From Amborella trichopoda (taxonomy: Eukaryota; Streptophyta; Magnoliopsida; Amborellales; Amborellaceae): a DNA stretch of 64,000 bases. Each line of letters starts with the position of its first letter. Positions within the stretch are counted from its first letter, which is position 1. A program made the translations under genes and the position numbers. Of this stretch, positions 53,901 through 61,929 are shown piece by piece. The stretch is taken from NCBI RefSeq assembly GCF_000471905.2, contig NW_006498608.1, positions 6,466,920 through 6,530,919 of the forward strand. Reading direction: 5' to 3'. The notes below the pieces were generated by a model, which was given only the letters and a program-made list of their open reading frames with translations, had not been told where the DNA came from and made no database searches.

Positions 53901-56900
53901 ACCAAGACCCTTCTCCAAATTGGTCTTTAAAAGGTTCGCTAGTCCTTTGACCTGAACAGGGAGGATATTCAAGGGAATACGCAATACTTAGAAAGCAATA
54001 AACATTAAAACAAAGAAGCATATCAAAAGAAAGCCATAGACAGGACTAGAAGCTTGCCCCTCCATGTGCCTGCAAGGCAGGAAGGTTATGATCGCGGCTC
54101 ATTGCAACAAGCTCATCGGGACCAATTCCGTAACCATCTGGAACTGGTCTAGTAACTTCTTGAGGAGGACCTAGAAATCAAAAGCAAGCCAAGTACATGA
54201 AAGAGCACCATAAAGTTCTTGCTCAGTCTGATAGATATTGGGCTTGGTTGATGAATGTTATATAAATGGAACAAGCAATCCCAAAAACAAAGCATCATAA
54301 GGAGAACTTAAGAACCAGGTAAACTGAACAAATTGAAGATCACATTTGGAAGGGCACCAATCCGAAATCACTTTATCCATTACACAAGCAAAGATTGCCA
54401 CAAAATATCTGAAGCTTGGGTGCCCTTTTTGCACTTCCATAGCTTTTAGCAATTGGACCAAAGATCATAGTTTAGTGGACCCTCAAGGAAAGGCTAGCCA
54501 ATAAAGTAAAACCTAGGAAAACTTATTAATCAAGGAATGCCCTCAATAAATCAGTTAAGGTCAATGTCGCAATATGTATTTTCTTAGAATCCGATCGATC
54601 GAGGGGAAACTCTAAAGAAATAGCGGCCGAAACCAAACACATACGCAAAGAAAAAGAGCAGGTACAAAGGACAAAAGAAGGGACAGGTGACAGTTCAAAA
54701 AAAAAAAAAAAGAAGGGAGAGGTGAAGATGTCATCTTCCAATAGAAATGATATGATGCAACATGATTCCAGGTTCAATTCCAAAGGTAACGAAGTAAAAG
54801 CTTTCAGGACAGTTCAAGTACCTGGTACTTTCCCTTCACCAGCTGCCTTGAAGAGTAATGCTGCCTGACACATAATAACAATAGAAGGTTTAAAAATATA
54901 CCACACAGCTGTGAGAGATTTATATCATGATCCTGAAAACCAATACTGACTCGTATAGCTTGAGCATGGGCCCTAATTTTTCTTCTTATTTGCTCTTTCT
55001 CTTCTTCCTTTTTTAAATCTAAGGTGTAACGAAACCGTCTCGAAGCATTGAGCACAAGGGCTGCTTGCTGCATTAGAGAAAACCTAATCAGTAAAGGACA
55101 TAAAGAGACATAACAATATGCTTTCATTTTCAAGGAGAAAGTACAACAATTGCAATCAATCTACATGAAATAGCTAGTAAGAGTATCTTGCAACACATTC
55201 CAAGCTGCAGCCTAACTCCAGAAGTAGGTGACTCGACTATAAAGAGGTCATCCTCTCATGCATCTAAAGAATGAGTGCTCAAGATATCTCACGCAAGTAA
55301 AGTTCTGACTTAGACCCCCCCATATTTAAAGGCACATTAAAATTCCAAGGGAATTTCCCTACCATCTAATCTCCAAGACACCCTAAAAATATGCCGGACC
55401 TTTCTGCAAATGAGCAGAATGCTATTTATTCAGAACCACCAGAATATTTTAGAAATGAACTATGCGGCTTTGAGTTTTGATAAGTATCGCAAATTCGCAA
55501 TTAATCGCTGATGAATAAACGAAATATTTCTTCCATTAATCAGAATCCAAAATCCCTAGAACTTTAGGAAAGGACCAAAATACTTCAGTTCCAAGACAAT
55601 GGTATCAGTTTTACCTTTAGAAACAAAATAAAATGGCAACTTCTTTCTCAAAAAAAAAAAAAAAAAACCAAAAATAAAATGGCAACAGTTTTATCTTTAA
55701 ATACAAAAACAAAAATCCAAGGTTTTGATGAAAACCAAGAAATTCAGGGTTGTTACACAAATTGTCTAGAGGCAGCAATGAAAACCAATCACACAGGAAC
55801 ACAATTAAGAAGAAAGCCACAGCACTATTCCAACAAACACCAAGTGAAGTAAAAGCCCATATTGTTCAAGGATATGTCAGGATATGTGAATGGATGGATT
55901 TGAAAATATAAATTTTGACCAGGCACATGGATTCTTCTAAAACTGCTTCAGCAATTTTATGGCTAAGAGAATAGTATATAACTGGTATTTGTAGCTTAAA
56001 ATACATGGCTTTCAAATACTCATCCATTTGGAAGGTACGAATGACTGCATAAGTTTTTTAGTTCTCCTTTAGTCAGACCAGTTAAGATGCAAGATATTGA
56101 TTTAAAACCACTCTTTCTATTGCCGAAGTCCATATACTTTATTGTTGGAACAAAAGAAAGAGCAATATTAATCAAATTCCACCATGGAATGCTAATTCTA
56201 GTTCGAAATAAATGGAATAAGAAGCGTTTTAGTAGCCCCATTCTTTATTTCACATAAGGAAACAACCTTCACATCAAGCAAAGTATCAAATGAATGAACT
56301 ATATGAAAAAAAGCAAAAAGAAAGAACATTTCTGAAAGAATAGCTTTTCGTCATAAAATTCACTGCAAATAGATATTCATGTGGGTACAAAGAAAATATT
56401 TTCTTGTAATCAGAGCAAACAAAATAATATATAATAAACAGAAAAAAGCAATTCCTAGATAAGGAAATATGTGCTCGACCCATGTATAATGAAAAACAAA
56501 ATTTAAATAATTGAACCACAATTTTCACTCTTCTCCATACATAACCTTAAGCAGAGGCACCGCTACCAATCTAAGACAAAATCATATGAATATCACAAAA
56601 TTTGCAGAAAATCATCACACCTCTAGGATATTTCTTACTGACCCAATTGTTCATCCATTTAAAACAATTTCAACAAAAAAAGTTGAAACAAAGAATTACA
56701 ATTAATACAATAAGAGCAATCAATCCAAGAAAAAAAAGTACGACAATTTCCAAAATTTACAGAAATTTGCACCACTCTTCACGCCTTCAAGAGTTTCCCT
56801 ATTAACACACCATACCCAAATAATGAACGAGAAAAATAATCATTATTACCCAGCAATACCAAACGGGACAATCTATTTATTGATGTAATTAGTGTAATTT

Positions 56901-57644
56901 TCCCAATATCACATTGCTATTTCGTAAAAATTAAAATAAAACGAGGTAATAATTTAAACAAAGAGGGAGAAAGAGAGTGTACAGAAGAAAGTGACAGAGA
57001 CGGAGAGAAGAGACGATTGGGGTTGGGGGACAGAGAGAGAAACAAAAATGAAAGCAATAAATGAAGAGAGAGTCCGAGGGAAAAGATACCGAGAGAGATC
57101 ATAAATAATGCATTAGCCCAGGAAATATATATAGAGAGAGAGCGCACAATAACCTAATAATTAGAGAGAGAGAGAGAGAGAAGGGAGAGAGCATAATCTG
57201 ACAAACGGTGAGTACGGGAGGAAGTGATGCGTATAGAGAGACAGAAAATATTAAAAGAGACGGCAATAGTAGAATACAGAGAGAGATGAGAGGTTGGAAG
57301 AGAAAGACAAGGATGGGGAGGTAGAAAAGAGAGAGAGGAAGGAGATAAATAACGTATTAACCCAGGAGAGACAGTAGAAAGAGGCAGGAGAGCGCATTAA
57401 AATGAGAAATAGAGAGAGAGAGAGAGAGAAGGCAGATAAAGAAATAACGTGATAGAGAGAGAGGGGGAATGAGAAAGAGCAATGCATTTACCCTCCATCG
57501 CTTGAGCTTCTCAATGGGAGCTTTCTTGGCTGGAATATGGAAAAGTCCAGAGTCATCTGAATCGAAGGGCGACAAATCATCCCCATGTGCCCTCTCCTCG
57601 TCCATCTGCCTCCGATAAGGTGAAGAGTTCCAGGGAGAACTCAT
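21307..57644 (-). CDS. ACA: Autoinhibited plasma-membrane Ca2+-ATPase, ACA8/9/10 type (33 exons)
   Basis: P2B-type pump that exports Ca2+ from the cytosol using ATP and is activated by Ca2+-calmodulin. The 33 exons (listed in three separate entries) join in phase to 1086 aa, the usual length for the ACA8/9/10 group. The N-terminal autoinhibitory, calmodulin-binding region [20 protein letters not shown] is at about 48-67. Other landmarks are TGES 312-315 (actuator), PEGLP 442-446 (TM4 ion site), DKTGT with phosphorylated Asp485, KGA at 605-607 (nucleotide binding), DPCRPG 690-695, MVTGDN 712-717, TGDGTNDAP 791-799 (hinge), and NLIMD 887-891 (TM6 ion site). All catalytic motifs are intact. The N-terminus and the C-terminal tail, which ends soon after TM10, fit ACA8/9/10 and not the vacuolar or ER ACAs. 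Introns of 8.1, 7.8 and 5.1 kb hold transposons, and intron 4 uses a GC donor. Which of ACA8, 9 or 10 is closest was not decided. Confidence 0.97.
21522..22087. other. Assembly gap (566 N) inside the last ACA intron
   Basis: A run of N. Both edges carry a GA microsatellite followed by the same word: GAGAGAGAGGAAC ends the left edge, and GAGAGAGGAACTATTC follows the right edge. The gap was therefore probably caused by the repeat, and its real length is unknown. Open frames running through it are artefacts. Confidence 0.95.
26014..30480 (-). mobile_element. L1-type LINE (endonuclease, RT, zinc finger, RNase H), degraded
   Basis: Inserted in the 5.1-kb ACA intron 22, in the same orientation as the gene. 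On the - strand an ORF2-like start at about 30288 reads [13 protein letters not shown], the start of an AP-endonuclease domain. This is followed by endonuclease motifs ([17 protein letters not shown]; 29890-29500), reverse transcriptase ([15 protein letters not shown] near 28530, YADD at 28254-28243, [13 protein letters not shown] near 28060), and RNase H ([19 protein letters not shown] near 26600). The 3' end is a short poly(A) at 26020-26014 after TTATC. Frames are broken repeatedly: a TAG stop lies seven codons past YADD, and the first RNase H Asp is His. A possible target duplication ATTTCTT lies at 25998-26004 and 30482-30488. It is inactive. Confidence 0.88.
31150..32779. other. ACA intron 20, right part
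   Basis: AT-rich intronic sequence right of the LINE-like fragment at 33601. No coding or bounded element is recognised. Confidence 0.5.
32780..32799. other. Assembly gap (20 N)
   Basis: A run of 20 N between AT-rich flanks in ACA intron 20. Confidence 0.98.
33601..34760 (-). mobile_element. RTE-type LINE, 3' half
   Basis: On the - strand it encodes a reverse transcriptase catalytic motif FADD (34409-34398), then [13 protein letters not shown], the segment [20 protein letters not shown] and [12 protein letters not shown] (33724-34038), all characteristic of plant RTE-clade elements. The 3' end is a short GATGATGAT-type tail (33601-33612 on the + strand reads TATCATCATCGT), usual for this clade instead of poly(A). 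The endonuclease is missing and several frames are interrupted. It lies in ACA intron 20 in the same orientation as the gene. Confidence 0.82.
35306..36240. mobile_element. Non-autonomous Mutator-like element carrying a tandem array
   Basis: The left end GCGAAAATTGCTTAAAACCC and the reverse complement of the right end GGAAAAATTGCATAAAACCC start about 110 bp of inverted similarity. They are bounded by a 9-bp direct repeat with one mismatch: TAAAATTTA (35297-35305) and TCAAATTTA (36241-36249). The interior (35480-36090) is a more GC-rich imperfect array built on GCCGGACCGCCTCTTCC and CCGCCATGGTGAAGTG words, spaced roughly 60-80 bp. No transposase is seen. It lies in ACA intron 20. Confidence 0.8.
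35480..36090. repeat. Imperfect tandem array inside the Mutator-like element
   Basis: CCATGGTGAAG-like words recur near 35770, 35851, 35915, 35976 and 36049, alternating with GGACCGCCTCTTCC words. On the - strand one frame (35673-35918) stays open and repeats a [16 protein letters not shown] phrase. This follows from the repeat unit and is not evidence of a gene. Confidence 0.7.
36330..36585. mobile_element. MITE-like element, family A (copy 10)
   Basis: Left end GGGTGTGGTTTGTATAAG with GGGCCTAAACAATCAAAG; right end CACCTTAATTTGATTGTTTA then GAGCCGCAACCTCATAAATT. The core has CATCTCAAGATCAAGATGAT and CAACCTCTTCTAGTGAATTT. It is shorter than the full-length copies and lies in ACA intron 20. 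Confidence 0.6.
36590..38030. other. ACA intron 20, AT-rich stretch
   Basis: No recognisable gene. An 18-bp direct repeat TAGTCATGTGATTCATAA is found at 37434 and 37451. A 76-codon open frame at 37688-37918 on the + strand has no family resemblance. Confidence 0.5.
38035..38375. mobile_element. Foldback/MITE-like element, family B (copy 1)
   Basis: The left arm has TGCTCCCTCAGGAGCATACT and the right arm CCCAAGGG, then TATTCCCATGGGAATATGAA, both containing short palindromes. The arms fold on each other imperfectly. Neighbouring copy 2 shares the core GAGGATTATTTTCAAA / GATGATTATTTTCAAA. Confidence 0.5.
38385..38880. mobile_element. Foldback/MITE-like element, family B (copy 2)
   Basis: The left arm TATTCCCACCTGCATATTGT then ACTCCCTTGGGCAAAAGAAC is mirrored by the right arm CTTCTACCCAAGGGAGTAAA and ATGTTCCCATGGGAGCATGA. 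A CTATGAAGAGGTT word is repeated at 38662 and 38743, suggesting an internal insertion or duplication. Confidence 0.5.
39217..41323 (-). other. ACA exons 12-20 (map)
   Basis: Exons on the - strand: 41323-41240, 41147-41065, 40976-40868, 40781-40726, 40617-40575, 40491-40408, 40283-40146, 39688-39623, 39315-39217. They encode TM3, TM4 with PEGLP, the phosphorylation site DKTGT in exon 17, and the first part of the nucleotide-binding domain ([11 protein letters not shown] in exon 20). Introns within this block are short (roughly 80-460 bp), in contrast to the introns on either side. Confidence 0.94.
41324..42056. other. ACA intron 11, right part
   Basis: Intronic sequence between exon 12 and the LTR-like element. 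It includes a C10 run near 41780; no gene is seen. Confidence 0.5.
43030..43400. repeat. Cluster of GAATC/GATTC palindromic words (block 1)
   Basis: GAATC and GATTC occur about twenty times in 370 bp, often as GGAATCNNGATTCC-type palindromes (near 43252-43270 and 43278-43292) at irregular 20-45 bp spacing. This is far denser than neighbouring sequence. A second block lies at 44370-44690. Confidence 0.65.
44065..44326. repeat. Tandem duplication, 132-bp unit
   Basis: Copy 1 (44065-44196) and copy 2 (44197-44326) share CATATTACT, TTTTAAATTTTGATTTTATT, CGCTCACTCATGATTGA and CACATCGAAGGGTTTCTGCT with few differences. It lies inside the putative LTR element. Confidence 0.8.
44370..44690. repeat. 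Cluster of GAATC/GATTC palindromic words (block 2)
   Basis: The same word family as at 43030-43400, again with irregular spacing, including GGAAACGTGATTCC and GAATCGAGATTCC types. The two blocks are probably parts of one degenerate array split by the 43.4-44.3 kb sequence. Confidence 0.55.
44830..46750 (+). pseudogene. Unidentified codon-like sequence inside the LTR element
   Basis: Several + strand frames stay open for 75-125 codons with protein-like composition, but in different frames separated by stops (44943-45242, 45513-45740, 45727-45963, 46021-46398). I recognise no family. It could be a decayed retroelement ORF or a captured host gene fragment. Confidence 0.3.
47091..48340 (+). mobile_element. 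RTE-type LINE, reverse transcriptase part
   Basis: On the + strand it carries [19 protein letters not shown] sequence at 47340, then [20 protein letters not shown] (47714-47773), and the palm motif as FAND (47997-48008) where active elements have FADD. It ends before the RWxGHV region. Endonuclease and 3' end are missing. It lies antisense in ACA intron 11. Confidence 0.8.
48341..49168. other. ACA intron 11, left part
   Basis: Intronic sequence next to exon 11; nothing else is recognised. Confidence 0.5.
50636..50906. repeat. Compound microsatellite
   Basis: Successive runs of (AG)n at 50638-50659, (AT)n at 50704-50728, (GATA)n at 50728-50752, (GT)n at 50811-50870 and (GA)n at 50871-50906. 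They are separated by three diverged copies of a TTCTCCATCATAAAA segment (50661, 50769, and GTTCTTCATCATAAAACC at 50594). It lies in ACA intron 7. Confidence 0.9.
51001..51093. other. Assembly gap (93 N)
   Basis: A run of N in ACA intron 7 next to the compound microsatellite, followed by (AG)n. The approximately 90 bp before it is odd (see findings). Confidence 0.97.
52115..52300. repeat. Tandem duplication, 96-bp unit
   Basis: CACATCATTATAACTGGTAA starts copy 1 at 52115 and CACATCATTATAACGGGTAA starts copy 2 at 52211. Both continue with GTTGCACCTGTTTCGCAGGT and CCCATTAAAAGG. It lies in ACA intron 6. Confidence 0.85.
52490..52805. mobile_element. MITE-like element, family A variant (copy 11)
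   Basis: It has the variant core ATGGACAATCTAGATAATTT, GTTACAAAATACACTATTTT, TTTTTTTACAACCATAATAA and a right end GAGGTGAGACTTTGCTTTTT, like the copies at 17165 and 61930. It lies in ACA intron 6. Confidence 0.5.
52806..53300. other. Very AT-rich stretch of ACA intron 6
   Basis: Long runs made of TAATATTATTAT-like words with almost no G or C. No gene or bounded element. Confidence 0.6.
54059..54170 (-). other. ACA exon 4 preceding a GC-AG intron (intron 4, 54057-53952)
   Basis: On the sense strand exon 4 ends CATGGAGGG and the intron starts GCAAGCTTCTAG; the acceptor is CCTGTTCAG before GTCAAAGGACTAGC. Only this GC donor gives QAHGG joined to VKGLANLL in frame, matching the conserved YGG..GLANLL segment of the family. 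Confidence 0.8.
56930..57480 (-). repeat. CT-rich tract in the first coding intron of ACA
   Basis: On the sense strand this is dense CT sequence with several (CT)6-10 runs, immediately downstream of the exon 1 donor. It also holds two loose copies of a GCATTAGCCCAGGA / GTATTAACCCAGGA word (57111 and 57353 on the + strand). Such leader-proximal CT-rich introns can enhance expression in plants; that role is an inference here. Confidence 0.6.
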
Positions 57645-58260
57645 CGAACCAGCAACAATGGCTGTCTCAGGAGAGATGATACCGGCTTTGTAAGCACCAG
57701 ATCAAATGCCACTTCACACACAAACATGTGTATCAAAACTACACTACCGAACCAGAACAACACAGAAGAGAGAGAGAGAAACTCGATGAATGACAGAACC
57801 GCCTTTCCATGAATGGATTGATAGTTACCTTGAGAAGATATTTAACGGCGGATTTGGAGAAGATAGAGCATGGAGCCGCTTCTTCCTAGGGCTTCGTGCG
57901 GAGAAGGAAACGGATGTATAGGGAGGTATGAAGTTGCAGAGGCAATTACAGAGACAGGAAGCTTCCTCGTCGCTTCCTATGTAACTGTAAAGCCGTGTCG
58001 TTGCCTCCTCTCACTTCACGTATGCGGTCCGTCTCTCTCTAAGAAATTTGCAATCTCCCTCTTAAAACCTGTCTCCACCGACGCGTGGGGTCCCTCTCTC
58101 TCTAAAAAAATCTCTCTCTCTCTAAAAATCTCTAAGCTCTCTCTCTCTCTCTCTCTCTAAATTTAGGCGCGCATTAAAAATCTCTACGCTCTCTCTCTCT
58201 CTCTCTCTCTCAATTTAGGCGGGCCTCTTCCTCGTTTACGAAAAATGAGGACGCGGAAGC
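57645..58260 (-). promoter_or_regulatory. ACA leader and promoter region
   Basis: Upstream of the ATG at 57644. A plausible leader intron runs from the donor ..CTTCTCAAG|GTAACT at about 57828 to an acceptor ..GAGACAG near 57662. Further upstream are CT/GA tracts (58090-58110, 58138-58158, 58190-58212) with a repeated AATTTAGGCG word at 58160 and 58213. Pyrimidine-rich tracts of this kind are common near plant transcription starts. No TATA box is chosen with confidence. Confidence 0.5.
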
Positions 58261-59930
58261 GTTTTTAAATCGCTAACCGATCTGAGGAGGAATATACATA
58301 CGAGCATGATCGCTTTATAGGCTCCGGGAAAAATGGCTGGTGACAAAAATACCATTCTTGTTTTTTATCAATGACATTACGATTCTTGACTTGTAATAAA
58401 TAACGGTTAAAAACGGAAATAGCGGCCGTTCAATTTCATTTAACTGGATCGCACGAATTGAGGAGTGATTGTGTGTGCTATAGTACATGTACCATAGTAA
58501 CAATATGGTTATCGGGTTAGCACGGCTCATCCATGGCTGGACGGTTATGATATGGGAGTCATACTACACTTCGAGATGCTAATGAAATTGGTGGGATTGA
58601 GTTTCAGCCACCGCCGTTCATACCACTGTTTCAAATGCCAGTATTAGGCTCCCTCACCAAGTTTGTCTGATTCTTAGTAGTTGCGATTCTTGAGTCATAT
58701 TAGGTTATGTATAATTAAAAGGGCAAGCTTTCTATACTTTTCTTAAGTCGGATTAGGTTATGTATAATTAAAAAGGCAAGCTTTCTGTACTTTTCTTATT
58801 GTATAAAATTTATATATTTCGCCTATCCAACTGTCTATTTCATAATGTCATGCATCTACACTATTTCATTTTAAATTTTGTTTCTATCAAATATTTTGAC
58901 ACCAAATTTTGGATGTCTAGTCATCTCTTAAACTTGCTAGTGTAGAAAATATATAAAAACAATCTCTCATATAAAATAAAATAACAAAAATACCAAATTT
59001 TAGGGGTATTTTAATCACTATATGTATCGAAAATATTTTTTTATAGTTCTTTTAGGTGCGCCCCATTAAGATGATAGCATGTACCAAATTTTATATTCAT
59101 ATAATTTGTAAATAAAAAATAAAAAAAAACAATATTCTAATGCATCTGATCTAGATCAAACAGTTGGTGGCTCACTTTATCTAAATTAGACAGCCAGATA
59201 AGGGGAGTATTGTATATATATTATATACAGTAGGAAAAATATAGAAACATTTCCTTAATGAAAATGAGGGAAACAATTAAAACTTATACGACTCTTACTC
59301 TGTAGCTGACTCGGGTGATTTTGATTAGGCGAGCTCACAACTATGATCCATGCTATTTATTGTCATTTGGTTCGCAGTAATTTCCTATCATGAAGTAACA
59401 CTTGTCCTATTTTTTGGGGCAAATCTGTCCATTGTCAGATTTATTAGGCTCAAATAGTGATTACTTTTTAGTGGAATTATGTGGCTTGAGAAGTAATGCC
59501 CAATTTAAGTAACCCCGTGCGCTTGCTTCTTTGAGTCGAATTCTACCCATTAATAGAAGGTTCGCACCTGTAAATTTAGATCATTGAATTGTTAGGCCAT
59601 GTTATTTTTGGGTCTAAAAATGTGATTTTTATACAGTATTCTTTCTTTGTGATTTCTAATAATAGAAGTCCTTGAGAATAAAATCATACAAAAAATGCAC
59701 AAAATACTATTTAATTGCATTAGGGGATGACTCCAAATGAAAGGGGATGACTCCAAATGAATATTTTTATCATTATAAAGAAAATTATTCCTTACATGAA
59801 AAATAAAAACAATAACTTTTAAATCTTAGCAAGGGAAGTTTGCATGTTTTAAATTGTAAAGATATAAACATACGAGACATGGTTTCCATGTTTTGAATGG
59901 TCATAGATATATAAACATATATAAACACTT
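58261..59930. other. Gene-free spacer upstream of ACA
   Basis: No coding region is recognised. It contains the tandem repeat at 58689-58798 and a small 17-bp direct repeat GGGGATGACTCCAAATGA at 59725/59742. Confidence 0.55.
58689..58798. repeat. Tandem duplication, about 55-bp unit
   Basis: ATTAGGTTATGTATAATTAA and GGCAAGCTTTCTATACTTTT occur at 58699-58740, and again with single changes at 58752-58793. Confidence 0.85.
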
Positions 59931-59934
59931 AAAT

Positions 59935-60325
59935 TAGGGTAGAGCCTAGGATCTAAACAATCAAATTAGAGCCTACTTTAAATAATGTCCAAAAATGTGG
60001 TTTCGATACTGAAAATCTTTGTGATGGCCTTAAAATATATTTTCATCTTTATTTATAAAGTTTAAAGCTTCAAAAATAGTGTAGATCGATAAATCTATGA
60101 AAACTTGAAAATCTTGAAAATTGACAATCCAAAAATGCGTTACAAAATACACTATATCCAAAGCTTGAAATCCATTTTTTCCTATTGTCGATGCATCTTG
60201 ATGTTGAGATGATCAATTTGATGATATTTTGGCGTCAAAACAACCACTTCTAATGAAATTTTTTCGGTAGGCTCGAATTTGATTGTTTAGAGCATCGGCT
60301 CTATATAAACTTTTCTCTTTAAATT
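59935..60325. mobile_element. MITE-like element, family A (copy 12, nearly complete)
   Basis: Left terminal repeat TAGAGCCTAGGATCTAAACA then ATCAAATTAGAGCCTAC; right terminus reverse-complemented gives TAGAGCCGATGCTCTAAACA then ATCAAATTCGAGCCTACC. The core has ATTGACAATCC..GCGTTACAAAATACACTA and CATCTTGATGTTGAGATGAT. It is the clearest full-length copy, about 390 bp. No open frame. Confidence 0.7.
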
Positions 60326-60397
60326 ATAAGCTTAAGTTTTATCTTTGTCCATAATATATGAATGATGGTGATAGCTTCCAATATTTCAAATCTTACA

Positions 60398-61065
60398 TAT
60401 CTTTTTTATGATTAATTGGGGTTAACTACACAAATCCTGATCCATCATTCTACTATATTTAAGGTCATACTCTCGGTGAAACCATAAATCCCCATATATT
60501 TTCGGACTACTTCCAACCACATCCTTTTGGGCTCCCTTTTCAATCCTTTCACTTTAACTAATTGGTACCTCCTAACATGCGCTATATTGGGTCGACGCCA
60601 CACATGGCCAACTCATGAAGTATACTCTCTCTCATCTCATTGCCTATTGGTGCCACACCTAAACTTTCTCGAAGAGATTCATTTTATATTCTATCCATTA
60701 TTGTCTTGCTACTTTTCCATCTCAACTTCCTCATATCCGTCACACTCTTTTTATGGGTATATTATTTTTTGTCCACTTAACATTATGCCCCACAAAGCAA
60801 AGCTGATCTCACTGTTGTCCTATAAAACTTACTTTTCAGCTTCATTGGTATGCGGCAATCACATAAAGTTCTAGTTTTACATCTCCACTTCACCCACCCA
60901 GCTCTAATTCTATATACGACATATTCCTCAATCTCTCTATTTTCCTGGATTATCTACCCAAGGTATAAAAAAATGCGGTATTTTTTGTACTTCCTGACCG
61001 TTAATCTTTATTGCTCCCTCGTCTCTACTCCTATTTACTATTAAACTTACATTGTACAAATCATT
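60398..61065 (-). mobile_element. RTE-type LINE 3' fragment
   Basis: It is parallel along its length to the 33601-34300 copy: TTAATTGGGGTTAACTAC.. start, AATCCTGATCCATCATTCTA, CACATGGCCAACTCATGAAG, CTATTGGTGCCACACCTAAA. It is broken off at about 61065 and no complete domain remains. Confidence 0.7.
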
Positions 61066-61159
61066 ATGAAATATCACTATAAATATATTATGTGCTTGCG
61101 CACGAATGAAAAGTGCACTTGCACCCTCTTGCAAAGCTCCAACTATAAGCTTTTGTGGG

Positions 61160-61757
61160 CAGGGGTTGCAATGGGTCGGGTCGGGACTGGCACAAAAATG
61201 AAAATATATGTGTTTAAATATATTTAAATATTTGTTAAGAAATCTCTTAAAAACGCCTATAGGCAAAATTGAATAGTGTTTTGCCCCGCTATAGACATAT
61301 TTTGTCCATGACGGTTTTGCCTTAAAAACTGCCATGGATCTATGGGAGCCGTGGCGGTCGCCCGTGTTCTTTTGCGTGAAAAAATACTACAACAGACCTA
61401 CTATGTCTGTTGCGATTTAATCCACACCGTATGAAAAAATCGGACAGCGCCAAGCCTATGGGCGAAAACACTGTTTATTTTCGTTCATCGGCATTGCGTA
61501 ATGTCTTCCTTATGTTAAATATATGCATGTATTATTTAAATATTATAACTACAAATATATAAAATTTATTTAAATATTATATATTAAGTATTATTTAAAT
61601 AATAACACTATTCGGGTCTAGTCCTTGTCGGACCCATACGGACTTGGACCCGAATAGTGCTCGGGTCCAATATTTGGACCTGGACCCGACCCACCGGGTC
61701 CAATTTTTTGGACCTACACCCATACCCTAGTCGGGTCCAGGTGCATTGCCACCCCTA
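61160..61757. mobile_element. hAT-type non-autonomous element with 8-bp target duplication
   Basis: The termini are CAGGGGTTGCAATGGGTCGG and, from the right end reverse-complemented, TAGGGGTGGCAATGCACCTG. They are flanked by a perfect 8-bp direct repeat TTTGTGGG at 61152-61159 and 61758-61765. An 8-bp duplication and CAGGGGTGGCAA-like ends are hAT hallmarks. The subterminal regions carry repeated GGGTCC/GGACCC words. No transposase. Confidence 0.8.
61240..61500. mobile_element. Possible nested foldback element
   Basis: Inside the hAT element. The left arm AACGCCTATAGGCAAAATTG then AATAGTGTTTTGCCC is mirrored by the right arm GCCTATGGGCGAAAACACTG TTT. It is more GC-rich than the surrounding AT-rich interior. 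The boundaries are not resolved. Confidence 0.4.
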
Positions 61758-61929
61758 TTTGTGGGACCCTAATTTCAACCTATGGGGAAACGTTTTCAAT
61801 ATTTTATTTTCACACGTGAACCCACTATTCACTATTTTTGTTTATATATTAAATAATATATATAATATAATTTTCAACAATATATTTATTTAATATATAT
61901 AAGTATAATATAATATTATAGTGTGTATT

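Larger units (their letters stand above)
49169..57644 (-). other. ACA exons 1-11 (map)
   Basis: Exons on the - strand: 57644-57492, 55067-54951, 54864-54822, 54170-54058, 53951-53820, 53708-53619, 51966-51897, 49791-49721, 49635-49552, 49478-49401, 49240-49169. They encode the N-terminal regulatory domain (exons 1-5), TM1-2 (exons 6-7, [20 protein letters not shown] and the [10 protein letters not shown] helix) and the actuator domain with TGES. Exon 4 ends before a GC donor; all other boundaries are GT-AG. Exon 5 is taken to end at ..RNFF, because the GTACGG donor there keeps the frame into exon 6. Confidence 0.93.

Noticed and set aside
8190-57644. Idea that MSR, CMO and ACA form a functional gene cluster
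   Set aside because: Their pathways are unrelated, orientations differ, and the spacers are full of repeats; chance neighbours are the simpler view.
57870-58160. 96-codon + strand frame upstream of ACA
   Set aside because: Overlaps the CT-rich leader on the opposite strand and ends in a simple repeat; no family resemblance.
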